Positions 45,440 through 53,829 of a stretch of DNA of 64,000 bases are shown one piece after another; the first letter of the stretch is position 1; every line of letters starts with the position of its first letter. The DNA is from Cupriavidus necator (lineage in GTDB: Bacteria > Pseudomonadota > Gammaproteobacteria > Burkholderiales > Burkholderiaceae): assembly GCA_022041995.1 (NCBI GenBank), contig CP074381.1, positions 1,240,001-1,304,000 on the forward strand, written 5' to 3'. The position numbers and the translations under genes were made by a program. Below the pieces are notes generated by a model, which did not search any database, had not been told where the DNA came from, and saw only the letters and a list, made by a program, of their open reading frames with translations.

Positions 45440-46891
45440 ATGCAAAACATCACCATGCTGATCAACAGCGAGCGCACGCAGGCCGCCAACGGTGCCACCT
45501 TCGAGCGCCGCAACCCGCTTGACCACAGCGTGGCCACGCGAGCGCCGGCAGCCACGAGCGCCGATGCGCTGGCCGCTGCCGACGCTGCAGCGCGCGCCTT
45601 CCCGGCCTGGCGCGACACCGGTCCGGGCGAACGGCGCGCCTTGCTCATGCGCGCGGCGCAGGCACTCGAAGGCAAGGCCGGGGCGCTCACCGCCGCGATG
45701 GCGGCAGAGACCGGTGCGTCGGCGATGTGGGCTGGCTTCAATGTGCACCTTGCCGTCGGCATGCTGCAGGAGGCCGCCGCGCTGACCACGCAGATCAACG
45801 GCGAGGTGATCCCCTCCGACGTGCCGGGCAGCCTGGCCATGGCGGTGCGGCAGGGCGCGGGCGTGGTGCTGGGCATCGCGCCGTGGAACGCACCGGTGAT
45901 CCTGGGCGTGCGCGCCGTGGCCACGGCGCTGGCGTGCGGCAATACGGTCATCCTGAAGGGTTCGGAGATCTGTCCGGCCACGCATGGCCTGATTGTCGAT
46001 GCGCTGGCGGAGGCGGGCTTCCCGGCGGGCGTGGTCAACTTTGTCACCAACGCCCCGGCCGATGCCGCCGCGGTGGTCGAGACCATCATCGCCCACCCGG
46101 CCGTGCGCCGCATCAACTTCACCGGCTCCACGCGCGTGGGGCGGCTGATCGCGCAGACCTGCGCGCGCCACCTGAAGCCCGTGGTGCTGGAGCTGGGCGG
46201 CAAGGCGCCGCTGGTGGTGCTCGACGATGCGGACCTGGACGCCGCGGTGGACGGCGCCATCTTCGGCGCCTTTGCCAACTCGGGCCAGATCTGCATGTCC
46301 ACCGAGCGCATCGTGGTGGATGCCAGCATCGCGGACGCCTTCGTGGCACGCTTTGCCGCGCGTGCCGGCGCCTTGCCGCTGGCGGATCCGCGCACCGGCC
46401 CGGCGGTGCTGGGCTCGGTGGTCGACATGAGCACCGTCGAGCGTTGCAACGCGATGATCGACGATGCGCTGGCCAAGGGCGCGCGGCTGGTCTGCGGCGG
46501 CAAGGCGACCGACACGCTGATGCGGGCCACGGTGCTGGATCACGTGACGCCGGACATGGAGATCTATCGCGAGGAATCGTTCGGGCCGGTCAAGGCCGTG
46601 GTGCGCGTGGATGGCGTGGAAGCGGCCATTGCCTGCGCCAATGATTCCGCCTATGGGCTGTCGGCGGCGGTGTTCGGCGGCGATGTGGCGCGCGCGATGC
46701 GGGTGGCCGGCCGCATCGAATCGGGCATCTGCCACGTCAATGGGCCGACCGTGCACGACGAGGCGCAGATGCCGTTCGGCGGCGTCAAGGCGAGTGGCTA
46801 TGGCCGCTTCGGCGGCAAGGCCGGGATCGATGCCTTCACCGAGCTGCGCTGGATCACGGTGCAGACCACGCCACGGCAATATCCGTTCTGA
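45440..46891 (+). CDS. NAD(P)-dependent aldehyde dehydrogenase (benzaldehyde/vanillin type)
   Basis: A 483-residue aldehyde dehydrogenase. GIAPWNAPVILGVRAVATAL is the cofactor-binding segment, ELGGKAPLVVLDDADL holds the general-base Glu, and FANSGQICMSTERI the nucleophilic Cys. SFGPVKAVVRV and FGGVKASGYGRFGGKAG follow. The sequence resembles benzaldehyde, vanillin or salicylaldehyde dehydrogenases. Its place after mdlC makes benzaldehyde to benzoate the simplest reading. ATG 45440 follows AGGAGACTCCAGG and is taken over a longer frame from 45356. A Bug receptor comes 59 bp later. Confidence 0.9.
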   Translation: MQNITMLINSERTQAANGATFERRNPLDHSVATRAPAATSADALAAADAAARAFPAWRDTGPGERRALLMRAAQALEGKAGALTAAMAAETGASAMWAGFNVHLAVGMLQEAAALTTQINGEVIPSDVPGSLAMAVRQGAGVVLGIAPWNAPVILGVRAVATALACGNTVILKGSEICPATHGLIVDALAEAGFPAGVVNFVTNAPADAAAVVETIIAHPAVRRINFTGSTRVGRLIAQTCARHLKPVVLELGGKAPLVVLDDADLDAAVDGAIFGAFANSGQICMSTERIVVDASIADAFVARFAARAGALPLADPRTGPAVLGSVVDMSTVERCNAMIDDALAKGARLVCGGKATDTLMRATVLDHVTPDMEIYREESFGPVKAVVRVDGVEAAIACANDSAYGLSAAVFGGDVARAMRVAGRIESGICHVNGPTVHDEAQMPFGGVKASGYGRFGGKAGIDAFTELRWITVQTTPRQYPF

Positions 46892-46950
46892 GTGGTGCCG
46901 CAGAGCGCTGCGGCAGGCAGTAGCAAAACATAAGACAGGAGACAACCATC

Positions 46951-47940
46951 ATGCGATTCCCCCACCGTATCGCGCGCGCCCTTTGCGCCGCACTGTGCGC
47001 GCCGGGCCTGCTGGCTGGCGTGAGCGCGCCGGCCGCCGCGCAGCCGTGGCCGGACAAGCCGATCCGGCTGGTCGTCAACTTCCCCGCCGGCGGGGCTGCG
47101 GATACGCTGGCGCGCGGCATCTCGCCCGGTCTGTCCGAGGCGCTGAAGCGTCCGGTGGTGATCGACAACCGCCCGGGCGCCAACGGCATCGTTGGCGGCG
47201 ATGCCGTGGCCAAGGCGCCGGCCGATGGCTATACCTTCCTGCTGACCTCGGGCGGCGCGGTGGCCATCGATCCCTTCCTCTACAAGAAGATGCCGTACGA
47301 CCCGCTCAAGGATCTGACCCCGGTCGCGTCGGTGGCGCTGGTGCGGGTCTACCTGCTGGTGCATCCGTCGGTGCCGGCGAAGACGCTGGACGCGTTCATC
47401 GCCTATGTGCGCGAGCATCCGGGCAAGCTCAGCTACGGCTCGGCCGGCAACGGCAGCACGCCGCATATCGCTGCCGAGATGTTCAAGCGCGCCGGCAAGC
47501 TGGACGCCGTGCACGTGCCGTACAAGGGCGCGGCCCCGGCCCTGAGCGACCTGCTGGCAGGGCAGGTGCAGTTCATGTTCGATCCCGGCCCCGGCCTGCA
47601 GCACGTGGCCAGCGGCAAGCTCAGGCTGCTGGCGGTGGCCAGCGCCAAGCGCGCGGCGCAATACCCGGACGTGCCGACGCTGGCCGAGGCCGGCCTGCAG
47701 GACGTGGACGGCGACTCGACCTTCGGCGTCTATGCGCCCGCCGGCACGCCGCCGGCCATCGTCGAGTGCATGAACCGCGAGATCAACCGCGCGCTCGCCG
47801 GCGCGCAGCTGCAGGACAACGTCAACAAGCTGGGCGGCGCGGTGGCGCCGCTGAGCATCCAGGCGTTTGCCGAGCGGCAGAATGCGAATCGTGCGCGCTA
47901 TGGCAAGTTCATCAGGCAGGCGGGGATTACGGTGGACTGA
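46951..47940 (+). CDS. Bug/TctC family periplasmic binding protein
   Basis: A 329-residue receptor. The signal MRFPHRIARALCAALCAPGL ends near APAAAQP. The Bug fingerprint is WPDKPIRLVVNFPAGGAADTL, NRPGANGIVGGDAVAKAPADG, YGSAGNGSTPHIAAEMF and VHVPYKGAAPALSDLLAGQ. No TctAB membrane partner is present. As the third gene after mdlC and the aldehyde dehydrogenase, it may bind the aromatic acid (mandelate, benzoylformate or benzoate) that feeds the pathway. Ligand is inferred from position only. Confidence 0.88.
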   Translation: MRFPHRIARALCAALCAPGLLAGVSAPAAAQPWPDKPIRLVVNFPAGGAADTLARGISPGLSEALKRPVVIDNRPGANGIVGGDAVAKAPADGYTFLLTSGGAVAIDPFLYKKMPYDPLKDLTPVASVALVRVYLLVHPSVPAKTLDAFIAYVREHPGKLSYGSAGNGSTPHIAAEMFKRAGKLDAVHVPYKGAAPALSDLLAGQVQFMFDPGPGLQHVASGKLRLLAVASAKRAAQYPDVPTLAEAGLQDVDGDSTFGVYAPAGTPPAIVECMNREINRALAGAQLQDNVNKLGGAVAPLSIQAFAERQNANRARYGKFIRQAGITVD

Positions 47941-47983
47941 GGCGAGAAGAGGGCAGCCAGGGGATTCGGACCGCCGCTGGGGT

Positions 47984-48105
47984 GCTCCTCTCCCGCTTGC
48001 GGGAGAGGGTTGGGGTGAGGGCGGGAGTCTCTACGAAGTACGGCCGGTGGTATGCCACCGCCTGCCCTCACCCCTGCCCCTCTCCCGCAAGCGGGAGAGG
48101 GGAGC
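47984..48105. repeat. Compound inverted repeat with three hairpins
   Basis: CCTCTCCCGC (47987-47996) pairs with GCGGGAGAGG (47999-48008). CCCCTCTCCCGC (48077-48088) pairs with GCGGGAGAGGGG (48091-48102). Between them GGGGTGAGGGC (48012-48022) pairs with GCCCTCACCCC (48064-48074), enclosing a small hairpin CGGTGG-tatg-CCACCG (48045-48060). GCTCC/GGAGC close the ends. The element lies between the convergent Bug and VWA genes and resembles the widely dispersed REP/BIME-type intergenic repeats of proteobacteria. Confidence 0.8.
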
Positions 48106-48134
48106 AAACCAGAAGGCGTTGACAACAATCAGCC

Positions 48135-49310
48135 TTACTTCGACAGCACCTTCATCGCCTGTTCCAGCCCGGCCAGCGTTACCGGGTACATCCGTCCCTT
48201 CATCAGCTGGTTGATGACCGTGATCGACTGCCGGTACTGCCACAGGCCTTCCGGCTCCGGGTTGAGCCAGACGAAGTGCGGGAACTGCTCGGTCATCCGG
48301 TTCAGCCATACCGCGCCGGCTTCGGTGTTGTTGTACTCGACCGAGCCGCCCGGCTGCAGGATCTCATACGGGCTCATGGTGGCGTCGCCGACGAAGATGA
48401 TCTTGTAGTCGGGCGTGTACTTGTGCAGCAGGTCCCACGTGGCCAGCTTCTCGGCGTGGCGGCGGCGGTTGTTCTTCCACACGTAGTCGTACAGGCAGTT
48501 GTGGAAGTAGTAGTACTCCAGGTGCTTGAACTCGGTCTTGGTGGCCGAGAACAGCTCTTCCACGCGCTTGATGTGGTCGTCCATCGAGCCGCCCACGTCC
48601 ATCAGCATCAGCACCTTGACCTTGTTGTGGCGCTCGGGCCGCAGCTTGATGTCGAGCAGGCCGGCGTTGGCCGCGGTGGAATGGATGGTGTCGTCCAGGT
48701 CCAGCTCGGTGTCGGCGCCTTCGCGGGCGAAGCGGCGCAGCCGGCGCAGCGCCACCTTGATATTGCGCGTGCCCAGTTCGACCTGGTCGTCATAGTCCTT
48801 GTAGGCGCGCGCCTCCCACACCTTGATGGCGGTGCGGTTGCCCTTGGAAGGGCCGCCGATGCGGATGCCCTCGGGGTTGTAGCCGCCGTGGCCGAAGGGC
48901 GAGGTGCCGCCCGTGCCGATCCACTTGTTGCCGCCCTCGTGCTTTTCCTTCTGCTCCTCCAGCAGCTGCTTGAGGCGTTCCATCAGCTTGTCGAGGCCGC
49001 CCATGGCCTCGATCTTGGCTTTTTCCTCGGGCGAGAGTTCGCGCTCCAGCGTCTTCTGCAGCCAGTCGAGCGGGATGTCGGACTTCCAGTCGACCAGGCT
49101 CTCGACGCCCTTGAAGTAGGCGGCGAAGGTCTGGTCGAACTTGTCGAAGTGCTTCTCGTCCTTGACCAGTGTCATCCGCGACAGGTAGTAGAACTCGTCG
49201 ATCGAAGGGGAGATGACCTGCGCCTTGAGCGCTTCCAGCATGGTCAGGTATTCCTTGACCGAGACCGGCAGCTTGGCGTGGCGCAGCGAGAAGAAGAAAT
49301 CGATCAGCAT
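48135..49310 (-). CDS. VWA-domain protein (CoxE-like)
   Basis: A 391-residue cytoplasmic protein with a von Willebrand A domain in its second half. The MIDAS motif appears as DVGGSMDDH at residues 238-246, where the usual D-x-S-x-S is D-V-G-G-S, a change seen in this CoxE/DUF444-like branch. A later D in IIFVGDATMSPYEI is the fourth metal contact. The N-terminal half is helical and charged, with a coiled segment around 95-125. It is the last of three minus-strand genes led by a MoxR ATPase. MoxR-VWA pairs act as chaperones or metal-insertion machines; the client is unknown. Confidence 0.88.
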   Translation of the reverse strand: MLIDFFFSLRHAKLPVSVKEYLTMLEALKAQVISPSIDEFYYLSRMTLVKDEKHFDKFDQTFAAYFKGVESLVDWKSDIPLDWLQKTLERELSPEEKAKIEAMGGLDKLMERLKQLLEEQKEKHEGGNKWIGTGGTSPFGHGGYNPEGIRIGGPSKGNRTAIKVWEARAYKDYDDQVELGTRNIKVALRRLRRFAREGADTELDLDDTIHSTAANAGLLDIKLRPERHNKVKVLMLMDVGGSMDDHIKRVEELFSATKTEFKHLEYYYFHNCLYDYVWKNNRRRHAEKLATWDLLHKYTPDYKIIFVGDATMSPYEILQPGGSVEYNNTEAGAVWLNRMTEQFPHFVWLNPEPEGLWQYRQSITVINQLMKGRMYPVTLAGLEQAMKVLSK

Positions 49311-49338
49311 GATGCCTCGCTTTCAGTCGGCGGCCGCT

Positions 49339-49932
49339 TCAGCGCGGACGGTCGAGCTGGAATTGCAGGTGTTGCCGCACCGCCGGCCATTCGCTGGCGA
49401 TGATCGAGAACACCACGGTGTCGCGCAACGAGCCGTCCGGCATGCGCTGGTGGTTGCGCAGCACGCCGTCCTGCTTGGCGCCCAGGCGCGCGATGGCGGC
49501 GCGGCTCTGCTGGTTCATCCAGTGCGTGCGGAACTCCACGGCGATGCAGTCGAGATGGTCGAAGGCATGGCCCAGCAGCATCAGCTTGCATTCCGTATTC
49601 AGCGGCGTGCGCTGGACGCGGCGCGCATACCAGGTGGAGCCGATCTCCACGCGCCGGTGGGTCGCGTCGATATTCATGTAGGTGGTCATGCCCGCCAGCT
49701 CGCCGGCGGCATCGCGCACCGTGAACGGCAGCATCGAGCCCTGTTGCTGCAGGCCCAGGCGCCGCGCGATCTCGGCTTCGATCCGCTCGGGCGCGGGCAC
49801 GCTGGTGTACCAGAGCTTCCACAGCTCGCCGTCGGCGCAGGCGGTGCGCAGGCCCTCGGCATGCTCGGCGCGCAGCGGCTCCAGCGTGACGTGCCGGCCC
49901 ACCAGCGTGACGGGTTTGACGAACGCAGTCAT
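49339..49932 (-). CDS. GNAT family N-acetyltransferase (RimJ/RimL-like)
   Basis: A 197-residue acetyltransferase of the RimJ/RimL group. MTAFVKPVTLVGRHVTLEPLR, AEGLRTACADGELWKLWYTS, the acetyl-CoA turn of MTTYMNIDATHRRVEIGSTW and YARRVQRTPLNTECKLMLLG, and VEFRTHWMNQQSRAAIARLG are characteristic. These proteins acetylate ribosomal protein N-termini or small molecules. It lies between the moxR and VWA genes, 13 bp downstream of moxR, which is an unusual place for a GNAT. A functional link is possible but not shown. Confidence 0.88.
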   Translation of the reverse strand: MTAFVKPVTLVGRHVTLEPLRAEHAEGLRTACADGELWKLWYTSVPAPERIEAEIARRLGLQQQGSMLPFTVRDAAGELAGMTTYMNIDATHRRVEIGSTWYARRVQRTPLNTECKLMLLGHAFDHLDCIAVEFRTHWMNQQSRAAIARLGAKQDGVLRNHQRMPDGSLRDTVVFSIIASEWPAVRQHLQFQLDRPR

Positions 49933-49945
49933 GGCGGGCAGTGCC

Positions 49946-50836
<891 letters not shown>

Positions 50837-51375
50837 GAGGCAACCTGAGGTGACGGCCTCGGATCGAGGGCCGGGTTGGCGTGCTTGGCGCGGTCTCTTC
50901 GCGCTGTCATGCGCGCTTTCATTATGGAAACAGGGTCCGGTGCAGGGCGCCCGCACGCTGCTGGCGGCAGCATTCGCGAACGGTCGTGCAGATTCCCGGG
51001 ATCAGCCAGTATAAAAGACCTTTGCGGTTCGTGTTGGCGCGCGCTGACAGGCCGCCGGCGGCCGGGGCCGGTTGCTGGACTGGCAGGTGCCGGCTGCGGT
51101 ACAATGCGGCGGTTTGACGCGCCCCCACGTCCAGTTCTCCAGTATCCGGCAGTCCGCGTTCAGAAGTCCCAGCGGCCCTTCCGGGTCGCGGCGATTGCGA
51201 GAGGTGGTTCCAGAATGGTGTTCCACATCCCGGCAACAGACCGGATGCGACATGTCTGGCGGGTTGCACCTCGGCAATCCGTCCGGCTGCCCTGGTTTTC
51301 CCCGCAGAAGCATTCTGAAACCGTCTCCGCCCGGCAGGGCAGGTCACACGGTTTAACTTCCAATCCGCAAAGACA
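50837..51375. other. Long intergenic region between moxR and the cytochrome genes
   Basis: These 539 bp hold no convincing gene. Two sites stand out. GAACGGTCGTGC at 50978-50989 is the reverse complement of GCACGACCGTTC, a 12-base exact match to the 375-386 operator. TACAAT at 51100-51105 could be a -10, with TGGACT 18 bp upstream, for a cytochrome message with a leader of about 265 nt. I could not fold this leader into a known riboswitch. Confidence 0.4.
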
Positions 51376-51723
51376 ATGAAAAAGCTCCTCACGATGGTGG
51401 TGCTGGGCGCGGCTGCAACGGCCGCGCAGGCACAGGAAGTCAAGGGCAATGGAGACGCTGCCAAGGACAAGGTTGCAATGTGCATCGGATGCCACGGCAT
51501 TCCGGGCTACCGTGCGTCATTCCCTGAAGTCTATGAAGTGCCGCTGCTGGGTGGCCAGAGCGCCAAGTACATCGAGAACGCGCTCAAGGCCTACCAGAAG
51601 GGCGAGCGCAAGCACCCGACCATGCGCAGCATCGCCGCGACGCTGACCGAGCAGGACATCGCCAACGTGGCGGCCTACTACTCGCAGCAGAAGGCCGGTA
51701 CGCAGAACAATTCCCTCAAGTAA
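51376..51723 (+). CDS. c-type cytochrome, class I, small
   Basis: A 115-residue periplasmic cytochrome c. The signal MKKLLTMVVLGAAATAAQAQ is followed by the haem motif CIGCH near residue 38 and the axial Met candidate in HPTMRSIAATLTEQD. The size and the L-T-E-Q-D-I-A-N-V-A-A-Y-Y ending are those of cytochromes c4/c5 and c553 types, which carry electrons to terminal oxidases. It begins 10 bp ahead of a second c-type cytochrome. Promoter evidence is only the TACAAT at 51100. Confidence 0.9.
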   Translation: MKKLLTMVVLGAAATAAQAQEVKGNGDAAKDKVAMCIGCHGIPGYRASFPEVYEVPLLGGQSAKYIENALKAYQKGERKHPTMRSIAATLTEQDIANVAAYYSQQKAGTQNNSLK

Positions 51724-51733
51724 GAGACCCCTC

Positions 51734-52132
51734 ATGAATACGCTCAAGACGCTTTCGTCCGCGCTCGGCGCACTCGTGCTGGGTGCTGCCGCGATGCCGG
51801 CCTCGGCCGCCGACCTTGCTGCCGGCAAGGCGCTGGTGGAAAAGGGCGCCTGCGTGGCCTGCCACGGCCAGGGCCTGAACGCCCCGATCTCGCCGGACTA
51901 TCCCAAGCTGGCGGGCCAGCACGCCGACTACCTGTACCACGCGCTGGCGTCGTACCAGGTGTCGGGCAACGCCCTGGTGGGCCGCTCCAACGCCATCATG
52001 GCCGGCCAGGTCAACGCCAATCCGGCCGTGACCGACAAGGACGGCAAGCCGCGCCCGTTCACCCGCAAGGAGCTGAAGGACATGGCCGCCTACATCGAGT
52101 CGCTGCCTGGCGACCTGCTGCTGAAGAAGTAA
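51734..52132 (+). CDS. c-type cytochrome, class I
   Basis: A 132-residue periplasmic cytochrome c. The signal MNTLKTLSSALGALVLGAAA ends near MPASAAD. The haem site is CVACH near residue 41, and the likely axial Met is in NAIMAGQVNAN. It ends with KELKDMAAYIESLPGDLLL, the usual C-terminal helix. It is paired with the preceding cytochrome. Two small c-cytochromes in tandem suggest partners in electron transfer to a haem-copper oxidase. A strong terminator follows. Confidence 0.9.
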   Translation: MNTLKTLSSALGALVLGAAAMPASAADLAAGKALVEKGACVACHGQGLNAPISPDYPKLAGQHADYLYHALASYQVSGNALVGRSNAIMAGQVNANPAVTDKDGKPRPFTRKELKDMAAYIESLPGDLLLKK

Positions 52133-52161
52133 GAACGCGCGGCGGCTGCCGCGCCAATGCA

Positions 52162-52191
52162 AAAAAGCCGCTTCCCTGGAAGCGGCTTTTT
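52162..52191. terminator. Terminator between the cytochromes and aroG
   Basis: AAAAAGCCGCTTCC (52162-52175) and GGAAGCGGCTTTTT (52178-52191) pair over 14 bp. It can stop the cytochrome message and the converging aroG message. Confidence 0.9.
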
Positions 52192-52236
52192 GTTGTGTGC
52201 AGCAGCGCGGGCCCCGGCCCGGGGCCCGCCGCGGCA

Positions 52237-53316
52237 TCAGTTGCCGCTGCCCGAGGCCAGCCGGCGCTGGCGCACCGACTCGGCCAGGCCCTCGAGCACC
52301 TTGACCGAGTCGTCCCAGCCGATGCAGGCATCGGTCACGGACTGGCCGTAGGTCAGCTCCTCGACCGGCTGGCCCTGCACGTGGTCCTGGCGGCCCGCCA
52401 CCAGGTGCGATTCCACCATCACGCCGATGATGCGCTGGTCGCCGCCGGTGATCTGGCGGCCGATGTCCTCGCACACCGGGATCTGGTTCTCATGCCGCTT
52501 GCTGCTGTTGGCGTGCGAGGCATCGACCATCAGGCGCGAGGCCAGGCCGGCCTTGGCGATCGCGTCGCACGCTTCCTGCACGCTGGCCGCGTCGTAGTTG
52601 GGCGCCTTGCCGCCGCGCAGGATCACGTGGCAGTCCTCGTTACCCGAGGTCGATACGATCGCCGAGTGGCCGCCCTTGGTCACCGACAGGAAATGGTGCG
52701 GCTGCGACGCGGCCTTGATCGCATCGACCGCGATCTTGACGTTGCCGTCGGTGCCGTTCTTGAAGCCCACCGGGCACGACAGCCCCGAGGCCAGTTCGCG
52801 GTGCACCTGCGACTCGGTGGTGCGGGCGCCGATCGCGCCCCAGCTGACCAGGTCGGCGATGTACTGCGGGCTGATCATGTCGAGATACTCGGTGCCGGTG
52901 GGCACGCCCATCTCGCTGATGTTCAGCAGCAGCTCGCGCGCGGTGCGCAGGCCATCGTTGATCTTGAAGCTGCCATCCATATGCGGATCGTTGATCAGCC
53001 CCTTCCAGCCCACCGTGGTGCGCGGCTTCTCGAAGTACACGCGCATCACCACCTCCAGTTCGCCGGCGAAGCGGTCGCGCTGGACCTTGAGCAGCTTGGC
53101 GTAGTCCAGCGCGGCGCGGGTATCGTGGATCGAGCACGGGCCGATGATGACGATCAGGCGGTCATCCATGCCGTGCAGGATGCGGTGCATGGCCTGGCGC
53201 GCGCCGTAGATCACGTCCGAAGCCTGTTCGGAGCAGCCGAACTCGCGGATCAGGTGCGCGGGCGGCAGTAGTTCCTTGAGTTCGCGAATGCGCAGGTCGT
53301 CGGTGTTCTTCAGCAT
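52237..53316 (-). CDS. aroG: 3-deoxy-7-phosphoheptulonate synthase (DAHP synthase, class I)
   Basis: A 359-residue enzyme that condenses phosphoenolpyruvate with erythrose 4-phosphate, the first step of aromatic amino acid synthesis. Metal and substrate sites are visible in IIGPCSIHDTRAALDYA, YFEKPRTTVGWKGLIND, GFKNGTDGNVKIAVDAI, FLSVTKGGHSAIVSTSGN and MVDASHANSSK. The length and N-terminal extension match the feedback-regulated AroG/AroF/AroH group, with no hint as to Phe or Tyr specificity from sequence alone. The leader peptide and attenuator at 53372-53493 imply control by aromatic amino acid supply. The ATG is followed by a normal start. Confidence 0.95.
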   Translation of the reverse strand: MLKNTDDLRIRELKELLPPAHLIREFGCSEQASDVIYGARQAMHRILHGMDDRLIVIIGPCSIHDTRAALDYAKLLKVQRDRFAGELEVVMRVYFEKPRTTVGWKGLINDPHMDGSFKINDGLRTARELLLNISEMGVPTGTEYLDMISPQYIADLVSWGAIGARTTESQVHRELASGLSCPVGFKNGTDGNVKIAVDAIKAASQPHHFLSVTKGGHSAIVSTSGNEDCHVILRGGKAPNYDAASVQEACDAIAKAGLASRLMVDASHANSSKRHENQIPVCEDIGRQITGGDQRIIGVMVESHLVAGRQDHVQGQPVEELTYGQSVTDACIGWDDSVKVLEGLAESVRQRRLASGSGN

Positions 53317-53371
53317 GATGGCTCCAGGATTCTTGTGAGGTCGTGAGTGTGTGGGGGTAACAAACAGGTAT

Positions 53372-53451
53372 AAAAAAACCGCCAGGGTCGCTGGCGGTCT
53401 TTTTTGTATTCGGGGCGCTGCTTACAGCCGTCCCTCCCTATCCGCCAGCGG
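53372..53451 (-). promoter_or_regulatory. Attenuator of aroG: terminator and competing antiterminator
   Basis: Read on the minus strand, ACCGCCAG (53398-53391) pairs with CTGGCGGT (53385-53378) across a 5-nt loop, followed by a run of Ts: a Rho-independent terminator ending 55 bp before aroG. Upstream, CGCTGGCGG (within 53442-53450) is exactly complementary to CCGCCAGCG (53397-53389), the 5' arm of that terminator, so the two hairpins exclude each other. Segment 2 lies in codons 15-18 of the leader ORF, just past the F/Y run. This is the classical layout of amino-acid attenuation. On the plus strand the hairpin could also act as a terminator. Confidence 0.8.
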
Positions 53452-53493
53452 TGTGAGATCGCTAAAAAAGTAAAAGTAAAACTTAGCGGACAT
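53422..53493 (-). CDS. aroG leader peptide
   Basis: A 23-codon ORF with ATG at 53493 and TAA at 53422-53424. It begins M-S-A-K-F-Y-F-Y-F-F-S-D, so codons 5-10 are four Phe and two Tyr, and is followed by L-T-P-L-A-D. Six consecutive aromatic codons in a leader so close to an aromatic-pathway gene is the signature of ribosome-mediated attenuation. No good ribosome site is visible before it, which lowers certainty about initiation. It lies within an otherwise unlikely longer frame on the same strand. Confidence 0.72.
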   Translation of the reverse strand: MSAKFYFYFFSDLTPLADREGRL

Positions 53494-53829
53494 GGCGGAA
53501 AAAGGCGTTGGCTTGGGTCAGCTTGAATCGATTATCGTCGTGGGCGCCGAATTTATGCTGCACTGCGTAGCAGAAAGGCAGGAAATTGCGCGCCGGTCGG
53601 TCAATTTTCAATGCGCGTCCGTTGCGGGTCGTGCGGCGAAGCATCTTTATAGCGCCTTTTACCAGGGTTGGCAAGTGTCGACGAGGCCATGCGGTGCGCT
53701 GGCGCACCGATCTCGGGTGACTTGCGGCCTTGGCGCGCAAGTGTGGTGCTGCCGCTGCTTTTCGGCTTTCCCCAACATAACCGGGGGCTATATTGGAACC
53801 GGGGAGCAGTGAGCACGGGGAGGTGCATC
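53494..53829. other. Intergenic region between the aroG leader and a methyltransferase
   Basis: A 336-bp divergent stretch with no convincing gene. It must contain the promoter for the aroG leader on the minus strand and the methyltransferase promoter on the plus strand. I could not assign clear -35/-10 pairs. On the minus strand TTGACC (53607-53612) is a possible -35. Confidence 0.4.

Noticed and set aside
53483..53740. An 85-codon frame on the aroG strand
   Set aside because: Its composition is Arg-rich without domains, and the in-phase signals support the shorter leader ORF at 53422-53493 in another frame.
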